Source of the DNA: JAFMKE01 sp964655225
GTDB taxonomy: Bacteria > Bacteroidota > Bacteroidia > Chitinophagales > UBA8649
DNA length: 51,826 nucleotides
Reading direction: 5' to 3'
Assembly: GCA_964655225.1 (NCBI GenBank)
Contig: CAZZMB010000012.1
Span: 1-51,826, forward strand
Positions 1 to 8,462 of the stretch are shown here, one piece after another. The notes under the pieces were generated by a model. The model did not search any database, was not told the origin of the DNA, and saw only the letters and a program-made list of their open reading frames with translations. Position 1 is the stretch's first letter. Each line of letters opens with the position of its first letter. The position numbers and the translations under genes were made by a program.

Positions 1-1733
1 AATGGAGATAATTCCTCTGGGCAATCTGGAATCTCGATCCATCGATCAGCCATTTCCTTCACCGCGACATCTCCCTTTGTCACAATAGCAAACACTTTAC
101 CCTTTCTTGCTTTTACTTCTTGGATATTGCTTACCATTTTTTCATATTGCGCATTTTTCGTGGCCAACACGACCACCGGCATATTCTCATCAATTAATGC
201 TATAGGACCATGCTTCATTTCCGCTGCAGGATATCCTTCTGCATGGATATAAGAAATCTCTTTCAATTTAAGTGCTCCTTCAAGCGCCACTGGGAAATTA
301 TAGCCTCTACCTAGATAGAGTGCATTTTCTGAATCCGCGATTATTCGCGCCATCTTTTCTACCTCCACATCAGTTTTCAATGCCTCCTCAACCTTACCTG
401 GTATGGCTTCTAATTCAACAAGATATCTAGCCAATTTTGCCTGATTAATCGTGCCTTTAGTATACCCCAACCACAAAGCCATTTGAGTCAGCACGGTAAC
501 TTGAGCGGTAAAGGCTTTGGTAGAAGCGACACCAATCTCTGGACCCGCATGGGTATATGCTCCGGCGTGTGTAGCACGAGGTATTGAAGATCCAACTACA
601 TTACAAACACCAAAAACAGTCGCTCCTTTTTGCTTGGCCAATTCGATAGCAGCTAAAGTATCTGCCGTCTCGCCCGATTGGGAAATTGCGATAACTACAT
701 CCCCTTGATTGATTACAGGGTTTCTATATCTAAATTCAGAAGCATATTCTACTTCCACTGGCACTCTTGCTATATCCTCAAACAAATACTCCGCCACTAA
801 GGCTGCATGCCACGAAGTCCCACAAGCAGTAAAAATAATTCGATTAGCTTGAGTTAAGATGTTTTTATATTCCAACATTCCACCCAGGTAAATATCTCCT
901 CGTTTACTATCTATGCGCCCTCGCATGCTATCATAAATAGATCGAGGTTGCTCGTAAATTTCTTTGAGCATGAAGTGCTCATACCCGCCCTTCTCCAACA
1001 TCTCGAGTTTCATTTCAAGCTCTTGAACATATGGAGTCTTCTCTTGATTGGCGATGGTTTTAATACTAAGTCCGTCTTTAAGATCAATCAAGGCAACTTC
1101 ATCATCATCAAGATAAACAACATTGTTGGTGTATTCGATGATTGGGGTTGCATCCGAAGCAACAAAAAATTCGTCCTTGCCCATGCCTATAACCAAAGGA
1201 CTTCCTTTTCGTGCAGCAATCAACTGCTTAGGATTATCTTCTGAAAGCACAACAATAGCATAAGCTCCAGTCACCTCATCGAGCGCTACACGCACTGCAT
1301 CAAAAAGTGAAAGTTTGGTATTCTTTTTAACCTCTTCAATAAGATGAACCAAAACTTCAGTGTCTGTGTCTGAATGAAACGCATACCCTCTTTTAACTAA
1401 CTCTTCCTTTAAAACCGCATAATTTTCAATGATACCATTGTGAATCAATGCAATTTTATTATCTGAAGAGAAATGTGGATGTGCATTAACTTCATTGGGT
1501 TCTCCATGAGTTGCCCATCGAGTATGCCCTATGCCAATATTACCCGAAGTATCGTATTTGCTTGCGTAGTCCTTTAATTCTTGAACCTTTCCTGACTTTT
1601 TAAATACTTTAATCTCAGATTGAAGTAAGGCAACACCAGCACTATCATAGCCTCTGTATTCTAATCGTTCAAGACCTTTAATTAAAATAGGATAGGCTTC
1701 TCGGCTTCCTATATATGCAACAATACCACACAT
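1..1733 (-). CDS. glmS: Glutamine--fructose-6-phosphate aminotransferase (isomerizing), C-terminus cut by window edge
   Basis: Converts fructose-6-phosphate and glutamine to glucosamine-6-phosphate, the entry step to peptidoglycan and LPS amino sugars in the cytosol. About 577 codons are visible. The protein begins MCGIVAYIG, so Cys2 is the glutaminase nucleophile. HTRWATHG and HNGIIENY of the class II amidotransferase domain follow. Two SIS sugar-isomerase domains follow, with GTSWHA near residue 302 and SQSGETADT and STKAFTAQ after it. Family members are about 610 residues, so roughly the last 35 residues, including the conserved C-terminal tail, lie outside the window. The ATG is 9 nt after the stop of the DUF4270 gene, which suggests co-transcription and leaves no room for a glmS ribozyme. 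The identification is firm; only the 3' end is missing. Confidence 0.97.
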   Translation of the reverse strand, partial: MCGIVAYIGSREAYPILIKGLERLEYRGYDSAGVALLQSEIKVFKKSGKVQELKDYASKYDTSGNIGIGHTRWATHGEPNEVNAHPHFSSDNKIALIHNGIIENYAVLKEELVKRGYAFHSDTDTEVLVHLIEEVKKNTKLSLFDAVRVALDEVTGAYAIVVLSEDNPKQLIAARKGSPLVIGMGKDEFFVASDATPIIEYTNNVVYLDDDEVALIDLKDGLSIKTIANQEKTPYVQELEMKLEMLEKGGYEHFMLKEIYEQPRSIYDSMRGRIDSKRGDIYLGGMLEYKNILTQANRIIFTACGTSWHAALVAEYLFEDIARVPVEVEYASEFRYRNPVINQGDVVIAISQSGETADTLAAIELAKQKGATVFGVCNVVGSSIPRATHAGAYTHAGPEIGVASTKAFTAQVTVLTQMALWLGYTKGTINQAKLARYLVELEAIPGKVEEALKTDVEVEKMARIIADSENALYLGRGYNFPVALEGALKLKEISYIHAEGYPAAEMKHGPIALIDENMPVVVLATKNAQYEKMVSNIQEVKARKGKVFAIVTKGDVAVKEMADRWIEIPDCPEELSP

Positions 1734-1742
1734 GTAATATAT

Positions 1743-2993
1743 TTAGGGTTTAGTGTAAAGGATTTCTAAAGTCAGTGGGAAGGTTGGGTGATTGCCGCCA
1801 CCTAACTTTACGCGGTTCCCATTATTATAATTAACCACTTCCAAATTTAAAAAGCTGATGTCCGTTTCTCCATTCACATAACGTTGTATAAATCGAGGAA
1901 TATTATAGCTAAACGAAAAAGTAGCATTTCCATTAACATCAACTAGCTCAGGTGTTCCTCCATAAGCTGTTGGATTGCTCGTAGAATAATCGCTCAAAAA
2001 GTATTGAACAGAATCAGTCGTTTTACCGCCAGTAAGCAGCAGAAATTCCGGATTTTCATAATCTGTATTAATCGGGTCACCATAATCCGATTGAAAAAAC
2101 GAAAGCTTAGCTTGATTGATAACCATCCCCTCCAAAACGCTTAAATCCGGGAGATTAATCATACTTTTCGAAACTTGAAGTCCCCCAATCAACAAGGTTT
2201 CATCATTGTTATTTAAGTCATTAAGTTGAACTTCCAACTCACTTCCCGAAGCATCGTTTTGATATTGGTTAATTCGGAAGGCTTGTGACCCAACATTGAA
2301 GGTGTATAAACTATCTTCTGGAGAGTCACTATTAAAATAAAGCAACAAACGGGTAGCATCACTTGTCAATTCCAAATCAAACAATCCATCACCCCCCGAA
2401 CTTGCCTCTAAAGTAACGTACAAACCATTTAAATAGCTCAAGAAATCATCGTTATTTTCTGTTGTTGTGCTTCCAAATAAATTCAACAACTCATTACCAA
2501 AGGTATTGGTCAAAGGAATTCTTAAGGTAGAATCCTCATCAAAAACAAAACCTACTAAACCTCCTATTAAGTTTGCATCAGTATTTAAATCGACACTGGA
2601 AGTATAATTTGTAGCGGCGTCCAAAGCCTCCGTCAATCGATATACTTCAAAATCTATACTGTTGTTTAAAGGTCCGAAAGTATCCTCAATGTCTAAAACC
2701 AAAACTGCTGAATCTAAACTTGGATTAGTCCCTGGCTCAAAGCCTGTGGTACTTAATCTCAATTGCGTATAAAAAGATGCTATACTTTCTCCAAAACGAG
2801 CGTCAACCAGTCGCCCTAAAGCCACGTCTCCCTCATTTAACGCATTCTTTGGATCATCTGCAATGGTGTGTGCCGTTAATGTAAGACTATCTAGCGTATT
2901 GAGATTTCCTCCCACTGCATCACCGGTTAAACCGGGATCTTTCTCACAAGAGACAAAAAAGATTAAAACGAAAAAAAATACAAACTTATTCAT
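1743..2993 (-). CDS. DUF4270 family lipoprotein
   Basis: Predicted surface or periplasmic lipoprotein of 416 residues with no established biochemical role. I chose the internal ATG at 2993 because it yields a clean lipoprotein signal, MNKFVFFFVLIFFVSC, with Cys16 as the lipidated residue. The longer reading from 3029 would put a charged stretch in front of it. The rest is an Asp/Asn/Ser-rich beta-type protein without transmembrane segments, consistent with the DUF4270 family of Bacteroidota. The ATG overlaps the stop of the upstream GT5 gene by 8 nt (ATGAATAA), which suggests translational coupling. The order GT5, DUF4270, glmS is, from memory, common in Flavobacteriia. Family assignment rests on this context and the lipoprotein layout. 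Confidence 0.85.
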   Translation of the reverse strand: MNKFVFFFVLIFFVSCEKDPGLTGDAVGGNLNTLDSLTLTAHTIADDPKNALNEGDVALGRLVDARFGESIASFYTQLRLSTTGFEPGTNPSLDSAVLVLDIEDTFGPLNNSIDFEVYRLTEALDAATNYTSSVDLNTDANLIGGLVGFVFDEDSTLRIPLTNTFGNELLNLFGSTTTENNDDFLSYLNGLYVTLEASSGGDGLFDLELTSDATRLLLYFNSDSPEDSLYTFNVGSQAFRINQYQNDASGSELEVQLNDLNNNDETLLIGGLQVSKSMINLPDLSVLEGMVINQAKLSFFQSDYGDPINTDYENPEFLLLTGGKTTDSVQYFLSDYSTSNPTAYGGTPELVDVNGNATFSFSYNIPRFIQRYVNGETDISFLNLEVVNYNNGNRVKLGGGNHPTFPLTLEILYTKP

Positions 2994-3810
2994 CTTGGCT
3001 TGTCGCAAGGTCTTTAATAAATTTAGCATAATCTATCAAAATGTCGTTTTCACTATTGTAAGGCAATTTGGGTAGGTCTAGCGCTTCAAACTTAGCCAGC
3101 ACATCGTCCTCGACATCATCACTTCCAAGAGTTATGGCATCCGCATAATGCAAACCACCCAGGTTTAAATCATTTTCTGTACTCTCACCAAATGGAGCCA
3201 ACATGTCCGCTTCGATATCTGTATTTCTGGTAACAAAATCTGCAAAATTTTCACTAATGACGCCATCAAAACTTTCTTCTTGATAAGCCGTGAAAACCAC
3301 TTTACTATTTTCGAAAATCGGTTCAGTTTTGTATTGAGTTTTCAACAACAAAGGCATCAAACTTGTCATCCAACCATGGCAATGAATAACATCTGGAGCC
3401 CATCCAAATTTTCTAACAATATCAATTGCTCCAAGACCAAAGAACATCATACGATCTGCATTATCTTCAAAGTTCTTCCCTTTCTTATCTTGGAACATTT
3501 CTTTGCGTTTGAAATAATCATCATTATCCAAAAAATACACTTGTAATCTTGCGCCAGGTAAGGAAGCTACTTTTATGATCAAGGGGTAATCCTCATCGTT
3601 AACCACCACATTAATCCCACTTAAGCGCACCACTTCATGCAAACGATGTCTGCGCTCATTTATACTACCAAATCTTGGCATGAGTACACGAATCTCTAAA
3701 TTCTGCTCTTGTAATTTAGTAGGTAGTCCTGAAACGATACTTGAAATATCTGATAAATCAATATAGGGTTTCATTTCTTGCGTAATGATTAATACTCTTT
3801 TCTTACTCAT
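2986..3810 (-). CDS. Short GT5 glycogen/starch synthase-like protein (N-terminal domain only)
   Basis: A 274-residue protein matching only the N-terminal half of ADP-glucose-dependent glycogen synthases (GT5), which are normally near 480 residues. The start MSKKRVLIITQEMKPY is the usual GT5 opening, so the ATG at 3810 is preferred over the longer reading from 3885. The motif around DVIHCHGWMTSL resembles the D-V-x-H-x-H-D-W block of the family. The ADP-glucose-binding K-x-G-G-L motif expected after the first strand is replaced by a D-L-S-D-I-S stretch. The whole C-terminal GT-B Rossmann domain is absent. There is no frameshift: the frame runs into a translationally coupled downstream gene. 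Catalytic glycogen synthesis is therefore doubtful; a regulatory or binding role near glmS is possible but unproven. Confidence 0.8.
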   Translation of the reverse strand: MSKKRVLIITQEMKPYIDLSDISSIVSGLPTKLQEQNLEIRVLMPRFGSINERRHRLHEVVRLSGINVVVNDEDYPLIIKVASLPGARLQVYFLDNDDYFKRKEMFQDKKGKNFEDNADRMMFFGLGAIDIVRKFGWAPDVIHCHGWMTSLMPLLLKTQYKTEPIFENSKVVFTAYQEESFDGVISENFADFVTRNTDIEADMLAPFGESTENDLNLGGLHYADAITLGSDDVEDDVLAKFEALDLPKLPYNSENDILIDYAKFIKDLATSQDE

Positions 3811-3835
3811 GTTTAGACGGGGAGTTTGTTTAGAC
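3810..3835. repeat. 9-bp direct repeat at the GT5 start
   Basis: Two copies of tgtttagac (3810-3818 and 3827-3835, plus strand) have a 17-bp period and abut the GT5 start codon. This could be an operator or chance; nothing else in the window resembles it. Confidence 0.25.
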
Positions 3836-3991
3836 AGGGCATAGACCCTTCTTAGGCATTTAAAAATCGAACTGTAAAGATACAAAATTATGCGTGAAAT
3901 ATCTTCCCTTCAAGCAAAAATCAAAAGGCTTTAACCTTTTTTCGCATATACTCACCCGCTTGCCAATTACACGCATTACATGTTTTTATAA

Positions 3992-4723
3992 ATGAATCAA
4001 TTTATATCATGCAAGATGATTACAGTTGCAAAAGTTAAAAGAAGTATATCTGCTTTGAAAGAATTGTTCTATCCAAGAATTTGCCCTTGTTGTGGAGATC
4101 ATATTCAAAATCAGCAAACGGTTATATGCGTGAGCTGCTTGATTTTTTTACCCTACACCAATTTTCACCAACTTAAGGTTAATCCTTTGCACAAAAAGTT
4201 TTGGGGTAGAATGGAAATACAGCACGCCGATAGCTTATTATTTATGGAAAAATCATCCAAGACACAAGAATTAATGTATTTACTAAAATATAGTCATCGG
4301 CAAGATATTGGCACTTTTTTAAGCGAGCAAACTATACAACGATACCTTAACCACTCCTTTCCATCCACTATTCAAGCCATTGTAATTGTGCCACTACATC
4401 CCCGCAAGGAAAAACAAAGAGGCTATAACCAATGCCATACTTTCGCCCAGCATTTGAGTATTTCATGGCAAGTACCTTATTTAAAAAACGCCCTCACGCG
4501 CATCAGTCATAGTAAATCTCAAACTGGAAACACGAGAATAGAACGCTGGGAAAATGTAGCAAACATTTTCACCTTAGCAAAAAAGGATGCAATCCTCAAT
4601 AAACATATTCTACTTATTGATGATGTTCTGACCACTGGCGCCACTCTCGAAGCCTGTGGCCAACAGATACTAAAACTAGTAGGCACAAAATTGAGTATTC
4701 TTACTATGGCTTGCAAAGTTTAA
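3992..4723 (+). CDS. ComF family phosphoribosyltransferase-like protein
   Basis: A 243-residue member of the ComF/GntX family, associated with DNA uptake in competent bacteria and otherwise of unclear function. The N-terminus has a zinc-finger-like Cys cluster (CPCCG, then CVSC about 20 residues on). The C-terminal half is a type I PRTase fold, with VPLHPRKEKQRGYNQ and the PRPP-binding signature LLIDDVLTTGAT. Length fits the family. The ATG at 3992 opens the frame; the second ATG at 4016 would also leave the zinc-finger intact, so the first eight residues are uncertain. It starts a plus-strand run with the beta-helix lipoprotein gene 60 nt downstream. Confidence 0.93.
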   Translation: MNQFISCKMITVAKVKRSISALKELFYPRICPCCGDHIQNQQTVICVSCLIFLPYTNFHQLKVNPLHKKFWGRMEIQHADSLLFMEKSSKTQELMYLLKYSHRQDIGTFLSEQTIQRYLNHSFPSTIQAIVIVPLHPRKEKQRGYNQCHTFAQHLSISWQVPYLKNALTRISHSKSQTGNTRIERWENVANIFTLAKKDAILNKHILLIDDVLTTGATLEACGQQILKLVGTKLSILTMACKV

Positions 4724-4783
4724 AACACAAGCCGACGCAATAAAAAGACAATAATTCAGTTTTTAAAATTACATTTGTCTCTC

Positions 4784-6193
4784 GTGAAAAAGATCATTTT
4801 TTACATCAGTGTTTTGTCTATTCTTCTTTTTTCTTGTAAAAAAGATAGCTTCTATAGTGGTCAAGGGCAAATACTTACTTTTTCTAACGACACCCTAACT
4901 TTTGATACCGTTTTCACTACTCTAGGATCTGTTACTCGATATTTTAAAGTGGAAAACCCACTAAAAGAAGCCATAAAAATTGATGAAATTAGTCTAGCTG
5001 GGCTTAATGGTAATCAATTCCGAATAAATGTAGATGGCATTTCCGGAATAAGTATTCAAGATGTGGAAATCCCTGCTCAAGATTATGTTTACATCTTTGC
5101 GGAAGTAACTGTCGATCCAAACAATCAGAACAATCCCTTTGTCCTTCTAGATGAAATTAGCTACAGCTATAACGGTGTTCAACAAAAGTCTTACCTCCGA
5201 GCTTGGGGACAAAATGCATATTTTCATTTCGGCGAAATAATAGAAGGTGATTCTATTTGGCAAAACGATAAGCCGCATGTGGTCGTGCGAACCGACACCT
5301 TTCCCGGAGTAGGTGTGGAGGCCTTTGGCTCTTTAACTATCTTACCTGGATGTGAAGTCTACTTTAATCAAGGTAGTGCGATTTTTAGTGACGGGCCAGT
5401 TATTATTGGTTCTCCGGGATGTCAAGATTCGGTCACCCTTCAAACTGATCGAGTAGAAGATTTGCCCAATGGGCTTGAATTTGCCACAACACCCGGATTA
5501 TGGTTAGGTGTTATTTTGAGAAATGGTGCCACCGGAAGCTTCAATAATGTACGTATTAAAAATGCTACCTATGGAATCGCTGGCAGGTGGATATTTGATG
5601 ACTTTACAGATTTTTCAGTTAGTAATCAACCCATCATTGACTTGGATAAAGTTCAAATTCTTTACGCTTCGAACAGTAGTATTTTTTGTCTAAACAGCCA
5701 GCTTACCGCAAGCAATTGCTTGTTTAATGATGCCAACAACAGTTTAGCAACACTTGCAATGGGCGGAAGTTATCAATTTGAAAACTGCACATTTAGTGGT
5801 ACAGGACAAAATGAGGCGGTGACGCTGTCTAATTTTGCAAGCAATGGCATTCAAGGCAGTTATGGAGACCTTCAACAAGCTAATTTTTCCAATTGCATTA
5901 TTTATGGAGGAAAAAGTAATGAGATTCTACTCAATAATGAAAATGCAGCCTCATTTAATTTTCTATTTGAAAACTGTCTATTGCGCACCAATTTAAATAC
6001 GGATACTTCAACCTACATCAATTGCATCACGGACATGGGGCCTTCATTTGATTTCACCGCAGATAATCCATTTTCTCTATCTATCAATTCGCCTTGTGTT
6101 GGAGCTGGTCTTGCGAATGGATTGACTGATGATTTATATTGTCAAGCTCATAATTCTCCCAAAGATATCGGTGCTGTTGCCTATCAAAATTAA
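4784..6193 (+). CDS. Lipoprotein with beta-helix-like repeats
   Basis: Predicted 469-residue lipoprotein. Position 4784 is a GTG that gives MKKIIFYISVLSILLFSC, a textbook lipoprotein signal with Cys18. A TTG three codons upstream is the alternative start; no ATG is suitable. After the signal comes a beta-sandwich-like region (about residues 25-150). The second half repeats short strand-and-turn units rich in Asn, Gly, Phe and Ser (for example NCTFSG, NCIIYGG, NCLLRT), as in right-handed parallel beta-helix proteins. It ends DIGAVAYQN, similar to the end of some choice-of-anchor or parallel beta-helix proteins. The function is unknown; surface or periplasmic carbohydrate binding is a guess from the fold. 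No T9SS C-terminal sorting domain is visible. Confidence 0.8.
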   Translation: MKKIIFYISVLSILLFSCKKDSFYSGQGQILTFSNDTLTFDTVFTTLGSVTRYFKVENPLKEAIKIDEISLAGLNGNQFRINVDGISGISIQDVEIPAQDYVYIFAEVTVDPNNQNNPFVLLDEISYSYNGVQQKSYLRAWGQNAYFHFGEIIEGDSIWQNDKPHVVVRTDTFPGVGVEAFGSLTILPGCEVYFNQGSAIFSDGPVIIGSPGCQDSVTLQTDRVEDLPNGLEFATTPGLWLGVILRNGATGSFNNVRIKNATYGIAGRWIFDDFTDFSVSNQPIIDLDKVQILYASNSSIFCLNSQLTASNCLFNDANNSLATLAMGGSYQFENCTFSGTGQNEAVTLSNFASNGIQGSYGDLQQANFSNCIIYGGKSNEILLNNENAASFNFLFENCLLRTNLNTDTSTYINCITDMGPSFDFTADNPFSLSINSPCVGAGLANGLTDDLYCQAHNSPKDIGAVAYQN

Positions 6194-6232
6194 TGCGCCA
6201 AATTTTGAATTTCTTGCTAACTTTATAATGTT

Positions 6233-8455
6233 ATGCTCAAGCAAATAACAAGCTTATTTTATTCTTTCCCATTTCGACTCTTACTCAATCATTTAAAAGA
6301 GAATTTTGTATTGATCCTAGGTTGGTTAATTATACTCTTAATTATCTTGGGCAAATTGGGCGATAGCTATGGCGTGCCGATACTTTTCTTAAACCCAGAA
6401 TATCTTGGTGTAGTTGGGTACTTCAGTTTTCAACTTGTAGGCTTTTGTCTTGGTGCATTTTATATTACCTGGAATATAGTTAGTTATCTTTTATACAGTT
6501 ACCGTTATCCCTTCATAGCAAGCTTAAAGTGGCCATTTGCTATGTTCACTTTCAACAATAGTATCATACCATTCTACTTTATACTGATTTATATCTACAA
6601 GATTATTAGCTATCAACATCTAGAAATGGGGAAAGATAAACTACAAATATTTTGGATGCTGCTGGGTTTATTATTTGGATTCATTTTAGTCTTACTTATT
6701 GTCAGTGTTTATTTCCACCTTACGAATAAAAATGTACATGAATATCTCGGTCCAGAAGAAGAGCACATCAACAAAAATGAGCATTGGGAGCACCTAGAAG
6801 GACAGGGCAGGGCAGCTAGAGTAGATTATTATTTAAGTCGTAAATTCCGTTTTCGTCATATTCGTGGGGTTACTCATTACCATGACAACATCCTCAAAAG
6901 AGTCTTCCATCAACACCACCTCAATGCATTTATTATTATATTTATAAATGCTGCTATTCTCGTCGCAATTGGTGTTGTAATCGATAAGCCCCTATTTGAA
7001 ATTCCTGCAGCAGGTGCGATATTTTTGTTTTGTGGCTTAATAGTATCCCTTGCTGGATTGATCTATTATTGGGGAGGAAAATGGGGATCAGTTCTGGTAA
7101 TTTTAATCATCCTCCTCCTCAATACTTTTTCACAGTTTGAATGGCTTCAAACAGATAGTCAAGCCTATGGACTTGATTATACAACCAAGCAAGAATATTC
7201 GCTATCCATACTAGACTCCTTATCGCAACCTAAAAAAGTGGAGGAAGACATATTAAGTACCCTAGAAATATTAAATAATTGGAAGATAAAAAACAAAGAG
7301 GGGCAATCTTATTATCAAAAACCTAAACTATGTATTGTTTTAGCATCTGGGGGAGGAAGCAGAGCTGCCGCATTTGCTATGAAAGTGATGCAGACCTTGG
7401 ACAGCTTAAGCAATGGGGCTTTAATGGAGCATACAACTCTAATGACAGGCGCTTCAGGTGGGATGATGGGATTAGCTTATTACAGAGAATTATATTTAAG
7501 AAAGCAGTTTGGCCTGATAGACAATTTGTCGAGCAAGGAATACCTAGATAACATTAGTGGCGATCTAATTAATAAGATTACCACGACCATCGTATCCCAT
7601 GATATATTTTTTGGTTTTAAAAAGTACACCTACAAGGAGAAGATATACCCTTTCGATAGAGGAACCGCTTTTGAAATAGCACTAAACACCTATACTGAGG
7701 GCTTTTTGAATAAGCCTATCTCCGCCTATAAAGATTTTGAAAGAGAATCGATTATTCCCATGATGTTTATAAACACGACCAATGTTGCTGATATGAGAAA
7801 GCTAATCATAAGCCCGCAGTCCGTATCTTATATGATGCGTGGATACTCTCAGGATGACCCTTCAAATTCGAAATTTTACGAGCTCGATGCCATAGATTTT
7901 AGTGCATTTTTTGCGAATAATTCACCAGAGAATTTACGCATGATTTCGGCCTTAAGAATGAATGCGACTTACCCATTAATATTGCCGAATGTATCCCTTC
8001 CCAGCCAACCTAAAATGGATGTATTTGATGCCGGAATTCGAGACAACTTTGGCATAGAAAATACAGTTAGATTCCTCAATGTTTTTCAAGATTGGATTAA
8101 AAATAATACCAGTGGCGTCGTTATCGTGCAAATTAGAGGAACCTTAAAAAACAATCCTATAGAAGATTTTGAGTACGAGACATTTTCATCTAAACTGACA
8201 TCCTCCTTTGGGAGTATTGGAAGCAACATTACCAATTCTCAAGATTATTTGCAAGATTACATGATCCAAGGATTAGATGATGCTTTAAAAAACAAAATAG
8301 ATATTGTCAGCTTTGAATATTCCCCTGCTGAAAACGAAAAAAGGGTAAGTATGAGCCTTAGACTTTCTGAAAATGAAAAAATGAAGGTGAGTCAATCGGC
8401 TTTAGGCAATGCCAATAGGGCAAAGTATGAACAAGTTATTAAACTATTAGAATAA
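6233..8455 (+). CDS. Multi-pass membrane protein with patatin-like phospholipase domain
   Basis: A 740-residue fusion. The first 300 residues hold about seven hydrophobic segments, for example around 26-45, 58-85, 98-122, 140-162, 230-250, 256-276 and 283-300. From about residue 365 a patatin-like domain follows. The oxyanion-hole glycines are in LASGGGSRAA, the nucleophile Ser408 is in GASGG (G-x-S-x-G), and the partner Asp599 is in DAGIRDN. Both catalytic residues of the Ser-Asp dyad are therefore present. Patatins hydrolyse acyl esters of lipids; here the activity is probably held at the inner membrane. The substrate cannot be read from sequence. It lies 39 nt after the beta-helix lipoprotein and converges with the sugar transferase gene, only 7 nt away, with no terminator hairpin evident. 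Confidence 0.88.
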   Translation: MLKQITSLFYSFPFRLLLNHLKENFVLILGWLIILLIILGKLGDSYGVPILFLNPEYLGVVGYFSFQLVGFCLGAFYITWNIVSYLLYSYRYPFIASLKWPFAMFTFNNSIIPFYFILIYIYKIISYQHLEMGKDKLQIFWMLLGLLFGFILVLLIVSVYFHLTNKNVHEYLGPEEEHINKNEHWEHLEGQGRAARVDYYLSRKFRFRHIRGVTHYHDNILKRVFHQHHLNAFIIIFINAAILVAIGVVIDKPLFEIPAAGAIFLFCGLIVSLAGLIYYWGGKWGSVLVILIILLLNTFSQFEWLQTDSQAYGLDYTTKQEYSLSILDSLSQPKKVEEDILSTLEILNNWKIKNKEGQSYYQKPKLCIVLASGGGSRAAAFAMKVMQTLDSLSNGALMEHTTLMTGASGGMMGLAYYRELYLRKQFGLIDNLSSKEYLDNISGDLINKITTTIVSHDIFFGFKKYTYKEKIYPFDRGTAFEIALNTYTEGFLNKPISAYKDFERESIIPMMFINTTNVADMRKLIISPQSVSYMMRGYSQDDPSNSKFYELDAIDFSAFFANNSPENLRMISALRMNATYPLILPNVSLPSQPKMDVFDAGIRDNFGIENTVRFLNVFQDWIKNNTSGVVIVQIRGTLKNNPIEDFEYETFSSKLTSSFGSIGSNITNSQDYLQDYMIQGLDDALKNKIDIVSFEYSPAENEKRVSMSLRLSENEKMKVSQSALGNANRAKYEQVIKLLE

Positions 8456-8462
8456 GCCTTAG

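Noticed and set aside
517..1244. Plus-strand open frames inside glmS
   Set aside because: They lie opposite the well-supported glmS reading frame and have no family features.
1734..1742. Possible glmS ribozyme upstream of glmS
   Set aside because: Only 9 bases lie between the upstream stop and the ATG, and the ribozyme is not a Bacteroidota feature.
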